NCBI RefSeq assembly: GCF_001421485.1
Contig: NZ_LMKK01000001.1
Location: 811,717-875,716 of the forward strand
Direction: 5' to 3'
Source of the DNA: Agreia sp. Leaf210
GTDB taxonomy: Bacteria > Actinomycetota > Actinomycetes > Actinomycetales > Microbacteriaceae
DNA: 64,000 nucleotides
In this document: piece after piece, positions 41,781 through 50,365 of the stretch
Layout of the letters: each line of letters begins with the position of its first letter
How positions within the stretch are numbered: the first letter of the stretch is position 1
Position numbers and translations under genes: made by a program
Notes under the pieces: generated by a model
What the model saw: the letters and a program-made list of their open reading frames with translations, nothing else
Databases searched by the model: none
What the model was told of the DNA's origin: nothing

Positions 41781-43214
41781 CGCCACCAGCGTCAGCAGTT
41801 CGAGCGTCGACGCTCCGCGCCCCACTTCGCCCACCACGCGTCCTCCGGCCATCGCCACGACGCGGTCACTGATCGCCCGCAGCTCGTCGAGGTCGGCCGA
41901 GGCCACGATCACGGCCTTGCCCGCCTCGGAGATCACCCGCAGCAGCCGCCACACCTCGGCGCGCTGCTCAGCGTCGAGCTCACGCGTCGGCTCGACGAGC
42001 AGCAGCACGCGGTGCTGCGACTCGGGAAACAGCTCGAGCAGGCTGCGGATGCGCACCCACTCGTCGTCGCGCCCGCGCAGACGCACGGCGTCGAGGGCAC
42101 GCGCGCCGGGCGTCGACCTCGTCTCGTCGTCGCGCGTCACCACTCCGGCCTTCACGAGCGCGGGCAGCATCGACGGCGTCGCCGGAGCCGAGATGCCCCC
42201 GACGATGCGCACCCGGTACTTCGGCTGCACGGTCACGATCGCGAAGATGCCGTGCTCGATCGCGGCCATCGTGGTGCTCGTGTCGACGGGGAGCCCGTCG
42301 ATGAATACCGTCCCCGAGGGAATCGTTCCCGCCGTGCGCCCGAACACGCTCAGCAGCAGCTCGTTACGCCCCGAGCCCTCGAGCCCGGCCAGTCCGACGA
42401 TCTCGCCGGCCGCGGCGCTCAGCGAGGCGCCCATGACCACGGGGGTCTCGCGGTCGAACTCGTCGTCGGTGCTCCAGTCGATGATCTCGATCACGGCTCC
42501 GGATGGCGACTCCGCCGCCGCGTCGCGCACCGCGGGGCCCGTCGCGCCCGCCGCATCCGCGCCGGCCGCATCCGCGCCTGCCGGGCGCGCGTCAGCCGCG
42601 CCGCCGCCGCCGGCCATCGCCTCGAGGAGCCGGCCACGGGCATCCAGCCGGCTGTCATCGGGCCGCAGCACCACCGCGACGGAACCGGCCGACAGCACCG
42701 ACACCGTGTCGCCGATCTCGAGCGCGAAGCTCGGGCGCTGGGATGCGACGACCACGGCGATTCCGTCGTTGGCGAGACGGCGCAGCACCCGCACGACCCG
42801 CTCGGCGCCCGCGTCGGTCAGCCCCGCCGTGGGCTCGGTGAACGCGAGCACGGTGGCACCATGGGCGAGCGCCCTGGCCGCTTCGACGAGAACGCGCGAG
42901 GCGTCGTCGAGTCGAGACGCGAGCGTGGGAAGCGGCGAGTAGACATCGACCTTGCGCAGCAGCGCGGTGGCCTGCGTGCGCATCGCGGCGCGGTCGACGA
43001 TGCCGGGCAGCCCGAAGAAGCGACGCTTCGGCTCGATGCCGAGAAAGACGTTGTCAGCCAGATCGAGGGTGGCCGTCAGCGACGACACCCGGCGCACGTG
43101 CGCGAACGCGACGGCCCCCGCGACCCGCGTCAGAACGGCGTCGAGCCCGGGCGAGTCCACGCCGAGTACGACGTGGATCTCGCCCGGGCTCGGGCTGAGC
43201 TCTTCGGAGATCAG
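41772..43214 (-). CDS. Degenerate MmsA-like tandem ABC ATPase (probable pseudo-ATPase)
   Basis: About 480 residues that align in order with a sugar-transporter tandem ATPase such as mmsA two genes upstream, but catalysis is lost. The Walker A place reads GVDSPGLDAV, the first Walker B reads LAFTEPTAG, the first signature is replaced by LDDASRVLVEAARAL, and the second half lacks the SGGNQQK signature (LFPESQHRVLLLVEPTREL instead). The N-terminal strand before Walker A is also missing. The frame is intact, without stops. The start is unclear: CTG at 43214 (CTGA overlap with mmsB) or a GTG at 43295 deep in mmsB. An Ala/Gly-rich linker lies near residue 210. Confidence 0.75.
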   Translation of the reverse strand: MISEELSPSPGEIHVVLGVDSPGLDAVLTRVAGAVAFAHVRRVSSLTATLDLADNVFLGIEPKRRFFGLPGIVDRAAMRTQATALLRKVDVYSPLPTLASRLDDASRVLVEAARALAHGATVLAFTEPTAGLTDAGAERVVRVLRRLANDGIAVVVASQRPSFALEIGDTVSVLSAGSVAVVLRPDDSRLDARGRLLEAMAGGGGAADARPAGADAAGADAAGATGPAVRDAAAESPSGAVIEIIDWSTDDEFDRETPVVMGASLSAAAGEIVGLAGLEGSGRNELLLSVFGRTAGTIPSGTVFIDGLPVDTSTTMAAIEHGIFAIVTVQPKYRVRIVGGISAPATPSMLPALVKAGVVTRDDETRSTPGARALDAVRLRGRDDEWVRIRSLLELFPESQHRVLLLVEPTRELDAEQRAEVWRLLRVISEAGKAVIVASADLDELRAISDRVVAMAGGRVVGEVGRGASTLELLTLVAPL

Positions 43215-44452
43215 CGGCCTCCGGAGCGACGCTTGTTGTAGACGTCGAAGGCGACGGCGAACAACAGCACGAGGCCCTTGACCGCCTGCTGCCACTCGAT
43301 GCCGATACCCATGATCGACATACCGTTGTTCAGAACACCGATGATCAGACCACCGATGATGGCGCCACCGATCGTTCCGACACCACCCTGAACCGCGGCT
43401 CCACCGATGAAGGCGGCGGAGATGGCCTCGAGCTCGAAGCCGTCACCGGCCTTGGGGCCTGCGAGGTTGAGTCGCGCGGTGAAGATGAGGCCGGCGAGTG
43501 CGGCGAGGAATCCCATGTTGACGAACAGCCAGAAGGTGACGTTGCGGGTCTTGATGCCCGAGAGCTCCGCCGCGTGCAGGTTTCCACCGATGGCGTAGAT
43601 GTGGCGGCCGAAGACCGAGCGGTTCATCACGATGCCGTAGACGAGAACCAGTACGGCGAGAACGATCAGGGTGATCGGGATGCCCTTGTAGCTGGCCAGC
43701 GCGTATGCGAAGAAGCCGATGGCGACGGTGATGAGCACGAGCTTGGCGATGAACCAGACGATCGGCTCGACGGCCTGGCCGTAGCTGGCGCGGCCCTTGC
43801 GGGTGCGGAACTGCTGCACGAACAGCGCGATCACGGCGATGGCCGCGACACCGAGGGTGAGCGGGTCGAGTTCGAGTTCACCGAAGACGTTGCTGAGGAA
43901 GCCGTTACCGAGAGCGCGGTACTCGGTGGGGAACGAACCGATGTTGGCGTTGCCGAGGACGACGAGGGCGAGACCGCGGAATATGAGCATGCCCGCGAGC
44001 GTCACGATGAACGCGGGTATGCCTACGAAGGCGATCCAGAATCCCTGCCAGACACCCACGAGGGCACCGACCAGCAGCGAGAGCACGATCGACAGCCACC
44101 AGGGAAGTCCCCATTGCACCGCGAACACACCAGACACGGCGCCGACGAATGCGGCCACCGATCCGACGGAGAGGTCGATGTGGCCGGCGATGATGACCAT
44201 CACCATTCCGATCGCGAGAACGAGGATGTACCCGTTCTGCACGATCAGGTTCGAGATATTCTGCGGACGCAGCAGGATGCCGTTGGTGAGGACGCTGAAC
44301 AGCACCACCACCAGGATCAGGGCGATGAAGATGCCGTTCTTGCCCAGGTCGGCGAGGATGTGGCTGAACCTGTTGGTGAACCTGTTCTCCACGGGATTCA
44401 CCTGGCTGCCGGCCGCGACGCCGTCGGCGGGCTTGGTCTCGAGGTTAGACAT
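43211..44452 (-). CDS. mmsB: Multiple-monosaccharide ABC transporter permease
   Basis: 413 residues with about ten membrane spans of the BPD_transp_2 (ribose/xylose permease) family. GHIDLSVGSVAAFVGAVSG and GGNLHAAELSGIKTRNV (the ATPase-contact loop) are conserved, and IGGAAVQGGVGTIGGAIIG is near the end. Imports aldoses with mmsA and the ChvE-like protein. It follows mmsA by 33 bp. The C-terminus, FDVYNKRRSGGR, overlaps the degenerate ATPase gene by 4 bp. Confidence 0.94.
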   Translation of the reverse strand: MSNLETKPADGVAAGSQVNPVENRFTNRFSHILADLGKNGIFIALILVVVLFSVLTNGILLRPQNISNLIVQNGYILVLAIGMVMVIIAGHIDLSVGSVAAFVGAVSGVFAVQWGLPWWLSIVLSLLVGALVGVWQGFWIAFVGIPAFIVTLAGMLIFRGLALVVLGNANIGSFPTEYRALGNGFLSNVFGELELDPLTLGVAAIAVIALFVQQFRTRKGRASYGQAVEPIVWFIAKLVLITVAIGFFAYALASYKGIPITLIVLAVLVLVYGIVMNRSVFGRHIYAIGGNLHAAELSGIKTRNVTFWLFVNMGFLAALAGLIFTARLNLAGPKAGDGFELEAISAAFIGGAAVQGGVGTIGGAIIGGLIIGVLNNGMSIMGIGIEWQQAVKGLVLLFAVAFDVYNKRRSGGR

Positions 44453-44485
44453 GTCGTTGTGCTCCTATATCCACCAGCGCGAGCG

Positions 44486-46033
44486 CTAGCGGGCCTTTTC
44501 CATGGTCATGAGTTTGAGCAGAGCCTCGGGGCTCGCTTCTTCGATCGGCAGTTCGCCAGTGATGCGGCCCTCAGAGAGGGCGTAGATGCGGTCGCAGATT
44601 CCGAGCAGCTCTGGCAGCTCGCTCGAGATCACGATTACACCCTTGCCCTCGGCCGCCAGCTTGTTGATGATGCTGTAGATCTCGTACTTGGCGCCGACGT
44701 CGATTCCGCGGGTGGGCTCGTCGAGGATCAGCACGTCGGGGTCGGAGTAGATCCACTTCGAAAGAACGACCTTCTGCTGGTTTCCGCCCGACAGCTTGCC
44801 GGTCTTCGCCAGCACGGTCGGCGACTTGATGTTCATGCTCTTGCGGTACTCGTTGGCGACGGTCCACTCCTGGCCGTCGTTGACGAGGCCCAGCTTCTCG
44901 AGCTTCTTCAGCGCCGCCATCGAGATGTTGCGCTTGATGTCGTCGATGAGGTTGAGGCCGTAGGTCTTGCGGTCTTCGGTGGCGTAGGCCAGTCCGTTCG
45001 CGATGGCCTCGGACACCGTGCGGGTCTTGATCTCGACGCCGTTCTTGAACACGCGACCAGAGATCTTCGATCCGTAGCTGCGGCCGAACAGGCTCATCGC
45101 GAACTCGGTGCGCCCTGCGCCCATGAGTCCGGCGATGCCGACGATCTCGCCGCGGCGCACGTTGATGTTGACGTTGTCGACGACCACGCGGCTCACGTCC
45201 TGCGGGTGGTGGGCGGTCCAGTCCTCGACGCGCAGGATCTCGTCGCCGATGTGCGGCGTGTGATCGGGGTAGCGGTTCTCGAGGTCGCGACCCACCATGT
45301 CTTTGATGATGCGCTCTTCGGTGACGTCGCTCTTCTTGATCGTCTCGATCGTCTTGCCGTCGCGGATGACCGTGACCGCGTCGGCGACCTTCTTGATCTC
45401 GTTCAGCTTGTGGCTGATGATGATGGCCGTGATGCCCTGCTCCTTGAGGTGCAGGATCAGGTTCAGCAGGTGGTCGCTGTCTTCGTCGTTGAGGGCCGCG
45501 GTGGGCTCGTCGAGAATGAGCAGCTTCACGCGCTTCGAGAGGGCCTTGGCGATCTCTACGAGCTGCTGCTTACCGACACCGATGTCCATGATCTTGGTCG
45601 TCGGGTTCTCGCGCAGACCCACGCGGGCGAGCAGCTTTGCCGCCTCGGCGTTGGTCTTGTTCCAGTCGATCAGCCCGAGGCCGCCGCGCTGTTCGTTGTT
45701 GAGGAAGATGTTCTCCGCGATCGACAGGTACGGGCTGAGCGCCAGTTCCTGGTGGATGATCACGATGCCTTCGGCCTCGGAATCGCGGATGTCTTTGAAC
45801 TCGACGGTCTTGTTCTCGAAGACGATGTCGCCCTCGTAGGTGCCGAACGGGTAGACACCCGAGAGCACCTTCATCAGCGTCGACTTGCCGGCGCCGTTCT
45901 CACCGCAGATGGCGTGGACCTGGCCACGGCCGACCTCGATGGTCACATCTTGCAGCGCCTTGACGCCGGGGAACGTCTTGGTGATTCCCCTCATCTCGAG
46001 GATGTTGAGCGGAGCGTCGACCTTGTCCGTCAT
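44486..46033 (-). CDS. mmsA: Multiple-monosaccharide ABC transporter ATP-binding protein (tandem ATPase)
   Basis: 515 residues, two fused ATPase domains. Domain 1 is complete: [41 protein letters not shown]. Domain 2 has the family-typical [10 protein letters not shown] in place of Walker A, then [14 protein letters not shown] and [11 protein letters not shown]. It powers mmsB. The ATG at 46033 follows GGAAGC upstream on the coding strand. It provides the intact reference for the degenerate copy at 41.8-43.2 kb. Confidence 0.95.
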   Translation of the reverse strand: MTDKVDAPLNILEMRGITKTFPGVKALQDVTIEVGRGQVHAICGENGAGKSTLMKVLSGVYPFGTYEGDIVFENKTVEFKDIRDSEAEGIVIIHQELALSPYLSIAENIFLNNEQRGGLGLIDWNKTNAEAAKLLARVGLRENPTTKIMDIGVGKQQLVEIAKALSKRVKLLILDEPTAALNDEDSDHLLNLILHLKEQGITAIIISHKLNEIKKVADAVTVIRDGKTIETIKKSDVTEERIIKDMVGRDLENRYPDHTPHIGDEILRVEDWTAHHPQDVSRVVVDNVNINVRRGEIVGIAGLMGAGRTEFAMSLFGRSYGSKISGRVFKNGVEIKTRTVSEAIANGLAYATEDRKTYGLNLIDDIKRNISMAALKKLEKLGLVNDGQEWTVANEYRKSMNIKSPTVLAKTGKLSGGNQQKVVLSKWIYSDPDVLILDEPTRGIDVGAKYEIYSIINKLAAEGKGVIVISSELPELLGICDRIYALSEGRITGELPIEEASPEALLKLMTMEKAR

Positions 46034-46162
46034 CGCGATTCTGCTTCCTTGCTGGTTGTTCGTGGGGTGATTTACGTCGCCGTGATGGCGACGAGAGACT
46101 GGATGCGCCGGGCGCGCGACCCGTGAAGGTCACGCGCCCGGAGCATCCGGGATCTTTAGGTG

Positions 46163-47284
46163 TTAGCCCTTGATCTCGTCTTCGGTCCAGTAACCGGAGT
46201 CGACCAGGACCTCCTTGATGTTGTCTTTCACAACGATCTGCGAGTCGAGCAGGAAGGACGGAACGACCTTCTTGCCGTTGTCGTAGTCCTCGGTGTTGTT
46301 GACCTCGGGCTTGTCACCCTTGAGGATGGCGGTGGCCATGTCGACCGCGACCGTGGCGAGCTTGCGGGTGTCCTTGAAGATCGTGGCGTACTGCTCGCCG
46401 CCGTTGATCGCCTTGACGCTGTCGAGCTCGGCGTCCTGGCCGGAGATCGTGGGCCATTCGGCGCCCACGGTGTAGCCGGCGTCGGTCAGAGCCGAGATGA
46501 TTCCACGCGAGATGCCGTCGTAGGGCGACAGAACACCGTTGACCTTCTTGGATCCGTCGGAGTACGTGGAGGTCAGGATGTCCTCCATGCGGCTCTGGGC
46601 AGCTTCGCCGTCCCAGCGGAGGGTTGCGACCTGCTCGAAGCTGGTCTGGCCACTGCCGACGACGAGGGTCTTCTTGTCGATGTAGGGCTGCAGAACGTCC
46701 ATCGCGCCTTCGAAGAAGAACGTGGCGTTGTTGTCGTCGGGAGAACCGGCGAACAGCTCGATGTTGAACGGACCGGCGGGTGCGCCGGCGATCTCGGTGC
46801 CGTCGAGCTCGGTCAGACCGAGGCCGTTCAGCATCGACCATGCCTGCTGCTGGCCGACCTTGAAGTTGTCGAACGACGCGTAGTAGTCGACGTTCTCGGT
46901 GTCGCGGATCAGGCGGTCATAGGCGATGACGGGGATGTCGGCGTCCTTGGCGTCCTGCAGCACGCTGGTGAGCGTGGTGCCGTCGATCGAAGCGACGATC
47001 AGGGCCTTGGCGCCCTTGGTGATCATGTTCTCGATCTGCGAGACCTGGGTGGGGATGTCGTCCTCTGCGTACTGCAGGTCGACGGTGTAGCCGGCGTCTT
47101 CGAGCTGCGACTTCACGGCGTTGCCGTCCTGGATCCAGCGCTCGCTCGACTTGGTGGGCATCGCGACGCCGATGAGGCCGCCGTCTCCGCCGCCTTCTCC
47201 GCCGCCTGAGCCGGAGGAGCAGGCCGAGAGGCCGATGATCATCGCGCCGGCGGCGACGCCGGCGAGGAGGGTTTTGATTTTCAC
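46163..47284 (-). CDS. chvE: ChvE-like multiple-sugar-binding lipoprotein
   Basis: 373 residues. [21 protein letters not shown] is a lipoprotein signal with LSAC, followed by a Ser/Gly linker. The mature part is a periplasmic-binding-protein type 1 fold: [46 protein letters not shown]. It binds aldoses such as galactose, xylose or arabinose outside the membrane. The GTG at 47284 follows AAAGGAA by 8 nt; earlier codons in frame belong to the leader and operator. Confidence 0.93.
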   Translation of the reverse strand: MKIKTLLAGVAAGAMIIGLSACSSGSGGGEGGGDGGLIGVAMPTKSSERWIQDGNAVKSQLEDAGYTVDLQYAEDDIPTQVSQIENMITKGAKALIVASIDGTTLTSVLQDAKDADIPVIAYDRLIRDTENVDYYASFDNFKVGQQQAWSMLNGLGLTELDGTEIAGAPAGPFNIELFAGSPDDNNATFFFEGAMDVLQPYIDKKTLVVGSGQTSFEQVATLRWDGEAAQSRMEDILTSTYSDGSKKVNGVLSPYDGISRGIISALTDAGYTVGAEWPTISGQDAELDSVKAINGGEQYATIFKDTRKLATVAVDMATAILKGDKPEVNNTEDYDNGKKVVPSFLLDSQIVVKDNIKEVLVDSGYWTEDEIKG

Positions 47285-47504
47285 TGTGTGAATTCCTTTC
47301 GAATGTGCAGTGGACGTCGTTGTCTGCAGTGGTGCGCGATTCGGCCTCGTCCCGAAGACCGATTCGTTCGCCGTGCAGGGCAGGGAGCCTTGCGCGGCAT
47401 AGGGGTGAGAACTAGAGAGAAGGCGGATGAGCTGCGCTGCGAATGCTGCTGGCCATATCGACGACTCCCTTGTCTGCTCTGGTGCGTTGTTGCGACCACA
47501 ATCC

Positions 47505-47520
47505 TTGTGAACGTTCACAA
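47505..47520. promoter_or_regulatory. LacI-family operator of the chvE-mmsAB operon
   Basis: TTGTGAACGTTCACAA is a perfect 16-bp palindrome with central CG. It lies just downstream of the predicted transcription start, so the bound repressor would block initiation. A near-identical site lies in front of the repressor gene. Confidence 0.85.
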
Positions 47521-47529
47521 CGCGTGTTC

Positions 47530-47560
47530 ATACTAGACCCGTACATGATCACCCTGTCAA
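47530..47560 (-). promoter_or_regulatory. Predicted chvE-mmsAB promoter
   Basis: On the minus strand TTGACA (47560-47555) and TAGTAT (47535-47530) are separated by 19 bp. The spacing is longer than ideal, but both hexamers are strong, and the operator follows directly. Confidence 0.65.
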
Positions 47561-47587
47561 CCTCGATTGTTCGGCGTGTCACGATCG

Positions 47588-48634
47588 TTATCCAGACGAC
47601 GGTGCAGCCGATGAACCGCGCACGACGAGGGTCGGAAGAATGCTTCCTGAATATTCCTCGCCCGCCTCGAGCCCGCCTAACAGCAACGCCATGCAGCGCC
47701 GGCCGAGCTCGGCGAAGTCCTGCCGCACGGTGGTGAGCGGGGGCCAGAAGTGTGCCGAATCAGGAATGTCATCGAAGCCGACGATGCTGACGTCTCGCGG
47801 CACCTCGAGGCCGCCGTCGCGGATCGCATGCATGAGCCCCAGCGCCATCTGGTCGTTCGCCGCGAAGATCGCCGTGAAGTCGCGCATGCGCAGCAGCTCG
47901 CGCCCCGCGAAGTAGCCGAACTCGGCTGTCCAGTCGCCCAAGATAGGTGCCGTCGTCGGCATATCTTGCGCGTTCATCTCGTCGAGAAAGCCTGTCATGC
48001 GGGCCTCGGCCTCGATCCAGTCCTGTGGACCGGCGAGGTGGTAAATGTACCTGTGCCCAAGCTCGATGAGGTGGCGGGTCGCCAGGCGCGCCCCCGTGAT
48101 CTGATCGACCGACAGCGACTTGTCGTTCTCGGTGCCCGTGGATTGCAGCGTGACGATCGGCAAGCGCAACGACATGCCCGCAAGGGTGTCGAACACCCGG
48201 CGCTGCGGCGCGATCACGACCAGACCCTCGATCGCCTGGTCGAGCAGGCGGTCGATGGCGCGCACGATCGAGGTGGACTCGTAGCCGCTGATGCTGGCCG
48301 TCGTGACCGAGTATCCGGCCGCACTGGCCGCATCCTCGATGGCTTGAATACTGGCGGCGGGGCCGTACATCGTGCGCGAGGCAGACAGGATGCCGATGGT
48401 GCGGGAGCGAGACGTGACCAGCGCACGCGCGGCCCGGTTGGGCCGGTACTGCAGCTGCTCCATGGAGTCGAGCACCCGCTGCTTGGTCTCTTCACGGATG
48501 TTCGGCAGGTCGTTGATGACGCGCGAGACGGTCTGATGCGAGACCCCGGCGAGGCGCGCCACATCGTGCATGCTCGGGGCCCGTGACTTCTTCGCCACCG
48601 GCTCGGGATCCTTTGCCACGCGTTCAAACCTCAT
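47588..48634 (-). CDS. LacI family repressor of the monosaccharide transporter
   Basis: 348 residues. The helix-turn-helix (SMHDVARLAGVSHQTVSRVIN, about residues 21-41) and hinge (YRPNRAARALVT) are canonical, and the sensor domain ends with SIVGFDDIPDSAHFWPPLTTVRQD. It lies upstream of and in line with chvE. A 16-bp site in its own leader and the matching perfect palindrome in front of chvE make a simple autoregulated sugar-sensing circuit. The ATG at 48634 is 2 bp from the operator. Confidence 0.94.
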   Translation of the reverse strand: MRFERVAKDPEPVAKKSRAPSMHDVARLAGVSHQTVSRVINDLPNIREETKQRVLDSMEQLQYRPNRAARALVTSRSRTIGILSASRTMYGPAASIQAIEDAASAAGYSVTTASISGYESTSIVRAIDRLLDQAIEGLVVIAPQRRVFDTLAGMSLRLPIVTLQSTGTENDKSLSVDQITGARLATRHLIELGHRYIYHLAGPQDWIEAEARMTGFLDEMNAQDMPTTAPILGDWTAEFGYFAGRELLRMRDFTAIFAANDQMALGLMHAIRDGGLEVPRDVSIVGFDDIPDSAHFWPPLTTVRQDFAELGRRCMALLLGGLEAGEEYSGSILPTLVVRGSSAAPSSG

Positions 48635-48636
48635 CG

Positions 48637-48652
48637 TTGTTCACGTTCACAA
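48637..48652. promoter_or_regulatory. LacI operator in front of the repressor gene
   Basis: TTGTTCACGTTCACAA matches the chvE operator at 14 of 16 positions. It sits 2 bp before the repressor ATG; CATAAT at 48670-48675 (minus strand) is a likely -10 box. Confidence 0.8.
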
Positions 48653-48784
48653 AGGGTGAGCGCCTACTTATTATGCACACCCGTTCACCCCTGCGGTGCC
48701 CTCGCGTCGATGGCAGCGTCGGCAAACGAGTCGACATCGGCGTGACAGGCAGCTGCCGCGAGGCGCTGTGGATGTTGCAGCGGA

Positions 48785-48905
48785 GGTGGTGCGCGGGCTT
48801 CGGTAGGCGGTGCGCGCGGGCTTCGGTAGGTAGCGCTGGGCCTCGGTAGGTGGTGCGCGGGCTTCGGTAGGTGGCGCGCCGGCCTCGGTAGGTGGCGCTG
48901 GGCGC
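48785..48905. repeat. Degenerate tandem array, unit about 21 bp
   Basis: CGGTAGG recurs at 48801, 48824, 48844, 48865 and 48886 (steps of 23, 20, 21 and 21 bp) inside a repeated GGGCTTCGGTAGGTGGTGCG-like unit. It looks like a minisatellite rather than CRISPR, as there are no spacers. Confidence 0.85.
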
Positions 48906-48948
48906 GGTTCGGCGGTTGTCCTGCACTCGCCCGATGCCGCCGCCGCCC

Positions 48949-49020
48949 GTATTCAGGAAAAGCGCGCCCAAACCGCGCTTTTCGCCCTCGACGCACCAGT
49001 TTTTCCTGAATTCGAGCGCG
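48949..49020 (+). repeat. Palindromic repeat, copy A
   Basis: ATTCAGGAAAAGCGCG (from 48951) and GTTTTTCCTGAATTCGAGCG (from 48999) are inverted ends about 60 bp apart. Inner sequence is similar to copy B. Confidence 0.75.
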
Positions 49021-49116
49021 GCCCGCCGCCGAACACCTCGGCACGACGGCACTACATCACGCAGGCAGCTGACACGGATGAGTACTTCTCTCAGCCGACG
49101 CTCCACCCGCCGCCTC

Positions 49117-49196
49117 CGCTCCAATTCAGGAAGAACGCGCCGAAACCGACCTTTTCGCACGCCGCTCCCTGGCTCTCCCTGAATAAGAGCGCGCGC
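49117..49196 (+). repeat. Palindromic repeat, copy B
   Basis: ATTCAGGAAGAACGCGC (from 49124) and CTCCCTGAATAAGAGCGCG (from 49175) match the ends of copy A, and the interior CGAAACCGACCTTTTCGC lines up with copy A as well. Confidence 0.75.
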
Positions 49197-49268
49197 TCCC
49201 CTCCGCCACCGCAGCCGATCACGTTAATCGCTCCACAGATCCGCCTCACAGGCCCCCGACGCGTCTGC

Positions 49269-50240
49269 GTGGCGGCAACCATCATTCGCATGAACAGACC
49301 CCGCGGCCACATCGTCGCTCGAAAAGAACTCCTCGCCTTCGGCATGACGCATCACTCGATAGCCCGTGCAGTTACCCGTGGAGAGCTGCTTCGTCTGCGA
49401 CGAGGGTGGTACGCAACGCCCGGTGCGGCGCCCCTCGCAATGCGCGCCGTCACCGTGGGCGGCGTGGCCACGTCGCTCTCTGCGGCCGAAGTGATCGGAC
49501 TCTGGTCACCGCCCGACTCCACGCTCCATGTCGCCGTTCCGACCAACGCCAGCAGGTTGCGAGGCGGTGTATCCCAGCCATCGCGGCCAGGCAGGACAGC
49601 TCCACTGCAGCCGCAAGGAAGCTCGGTCTCGAAGCGCGTCTGCCTGCACTGGCGCACGCACCGGGACTCACCGCGCGACGGCGTCGCGTCGGTGATCGAC
49701 GCACTGATCGATACGGTGCAGTGCCAGCCCGAGGAGTATGCCGTCGTTGTCATCGACTCCGCCTTGAACCAAGGCCTCCTCACCCTGCGTCAGCTCGAGT
49801 CGGCATTCGCGCGCCTCCCCCGACGCTACGTTCGCGCATTCAGCCGCGCCGACGCGCGAAGCCAGTCAGGCACCGAGACCCTCGTTCGGCTACGGCTTCG
49901 AGCCCTCGGCCTTCGCGTCTCTGTTCAGGTGCGAATCTCCGAGGTCGGATACGTCGATTTGATCATCGGCGACCGCTTCGTTCTGGAGTGCGACAGCAAG
50001 AAGTTCCACACCGGCCAGGAACGCTATTACGCGGACCGCCTTCGCGACCGCACGCTCATCAGGCTCGGCTATCTGCCCATGCGACTCACCTACGAGATGG
50101 TCATGTTCGACTGGCCGGAGACCCTCGAGACGATCCTCTCCCGCGTTCGGCGAAGAGAGCACTTATGGCCGCGGCGCTCTAAAACAGGAAAAACCGCCTC
50201 TCGCCGTGCGAAAACGCACGAGGAGAACGGTTTTTCCTGA
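49269..50240 (+). CDS. AbiEi/DUF559-type protein with Vsr-like endonuclease fold (copy 2)
   Basis: 323 residues; the same two-part build as the gene at 28989-29942. The N-terminus is a winged-helix-like AbiEi domain (VARKELLAFGMTHHSIARAV, then RLRRGWYATPG). The C-terminal part has GYVDLIIGDRFVLECDSKKFH and YADRLRDRTLIRLGY, the D...ExD/K pattern of Vsr-like nucleases. The start is GTG at 49269 or ATG at 49290. The last 19 codons run through palindromic copy C, which provides the stop. No toxin partner is next to it; the nuclease role is inferred. Confidence 0.75.
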   Translation: MAATIIRMNRPRGHIVARKELLAFGMTHHSIARAVTRGELLRLRRGWYATPGAAPLAMRAVTVGGVATSLSAAEVIGLWSPPDSTLHVAVPTNASRLRGGVSQPSRPGRTAPLQPQGSSVSKRVCLHWRTHRDSPRDGVASVIDALIDTVQCQPEEYAVVVIDSALNQGLLTLRQLESAFARLPRRYVRAFSRADARSQSGTETLVRLRLRALGLRVSVQVRISEVGYVDLIIGDRFVLECDSKKFHTGQERYYADRLRDRTLIRLGYLPMRLTYEMVMFDWPETLETILSRVRRREHLWPRRSKTGKTASRRAKTHEENGFS

Positions 50241-50250
50241 ATTACAGCGG
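50185..50250 (+). repeat. Palindromic repeat, copy C (at the gene end)
   Basis: CAGGAAAAACCG (50185-50196) and CGGTTTTTCCTG (50228-50239) are perfect 12-nt arms, with an inner GTGCG-AAAA-CGCAC hairpin. The right end, TTTTTCCTGAATTACAGCGG, matches copy A. As RNA this is also a strong terminator-like hairpin for the gene. Confidence 0.8.
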
Positions 50251-50360
50251 CAGAAGCAGCAGAAGCAGCGGCGGCGGCGGCGGCGGCAAAGCAGCAGTAG
50301 CTACGGCAGCACCAGCAGCAGTAGCTACGGCAGCACCAGCAGCAGCGGCTGCTGCTGCCG
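50251..50360. repeat. Triplet-rich tract with a 24-bp tandem duplication
   Basis: CAG/CGG triplets (50251-50290) are followed by two copies of a 24-bp unit starting CAGTAGCTACGGCAGCACC (50295-50318, 50319-50342) and a CAGCAGCAG-CGG-CTGCTGCTG hairpin (50337-50357). It lies after the desaturase stop and may act as its terminator. Confidence 0.8.
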
Positions 50361-50365
50361 AGCGA

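Larger units (their letters stand above)
47285..47587. promoter_or_regulatory. Promoter region of the chvE-mmsAB operon
   Basis: This 303-bp gap has no gene. It contains the -35/-10 pair and operator listed separately and a leader of about 240 nt before chvE whose middle has no clear structure. Confidence 0.7.
48635..49268. other. 634-bp gene-free accessory region with repeats
   Basis: It contains the repressor operator and promoter (48637-48675), a degenerate tandem array (48785-48905) and two palindromic repeat copies (48949-49020, 49117-49196). Open frames here are short and follow the repeats, so none is called. Confidence 0.75.

Noticed and set aside
41772-43214. Calling the degenerate ATPase a plain pseudogene
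   Set aside because: There is no stop, frameshift or truncation across about 480 codons, so loss of function in transport does not prove loss of the protein.
43574-46126. 850-codon open frame on the plus strand
   Set aside because: Antisense to mmsB and mmsA, both with intact family motifs.
48785-48905. CRISPR array
   Set aside because: Units are adjacent and degenerate, with no unique spacers and no cas genes nearby.
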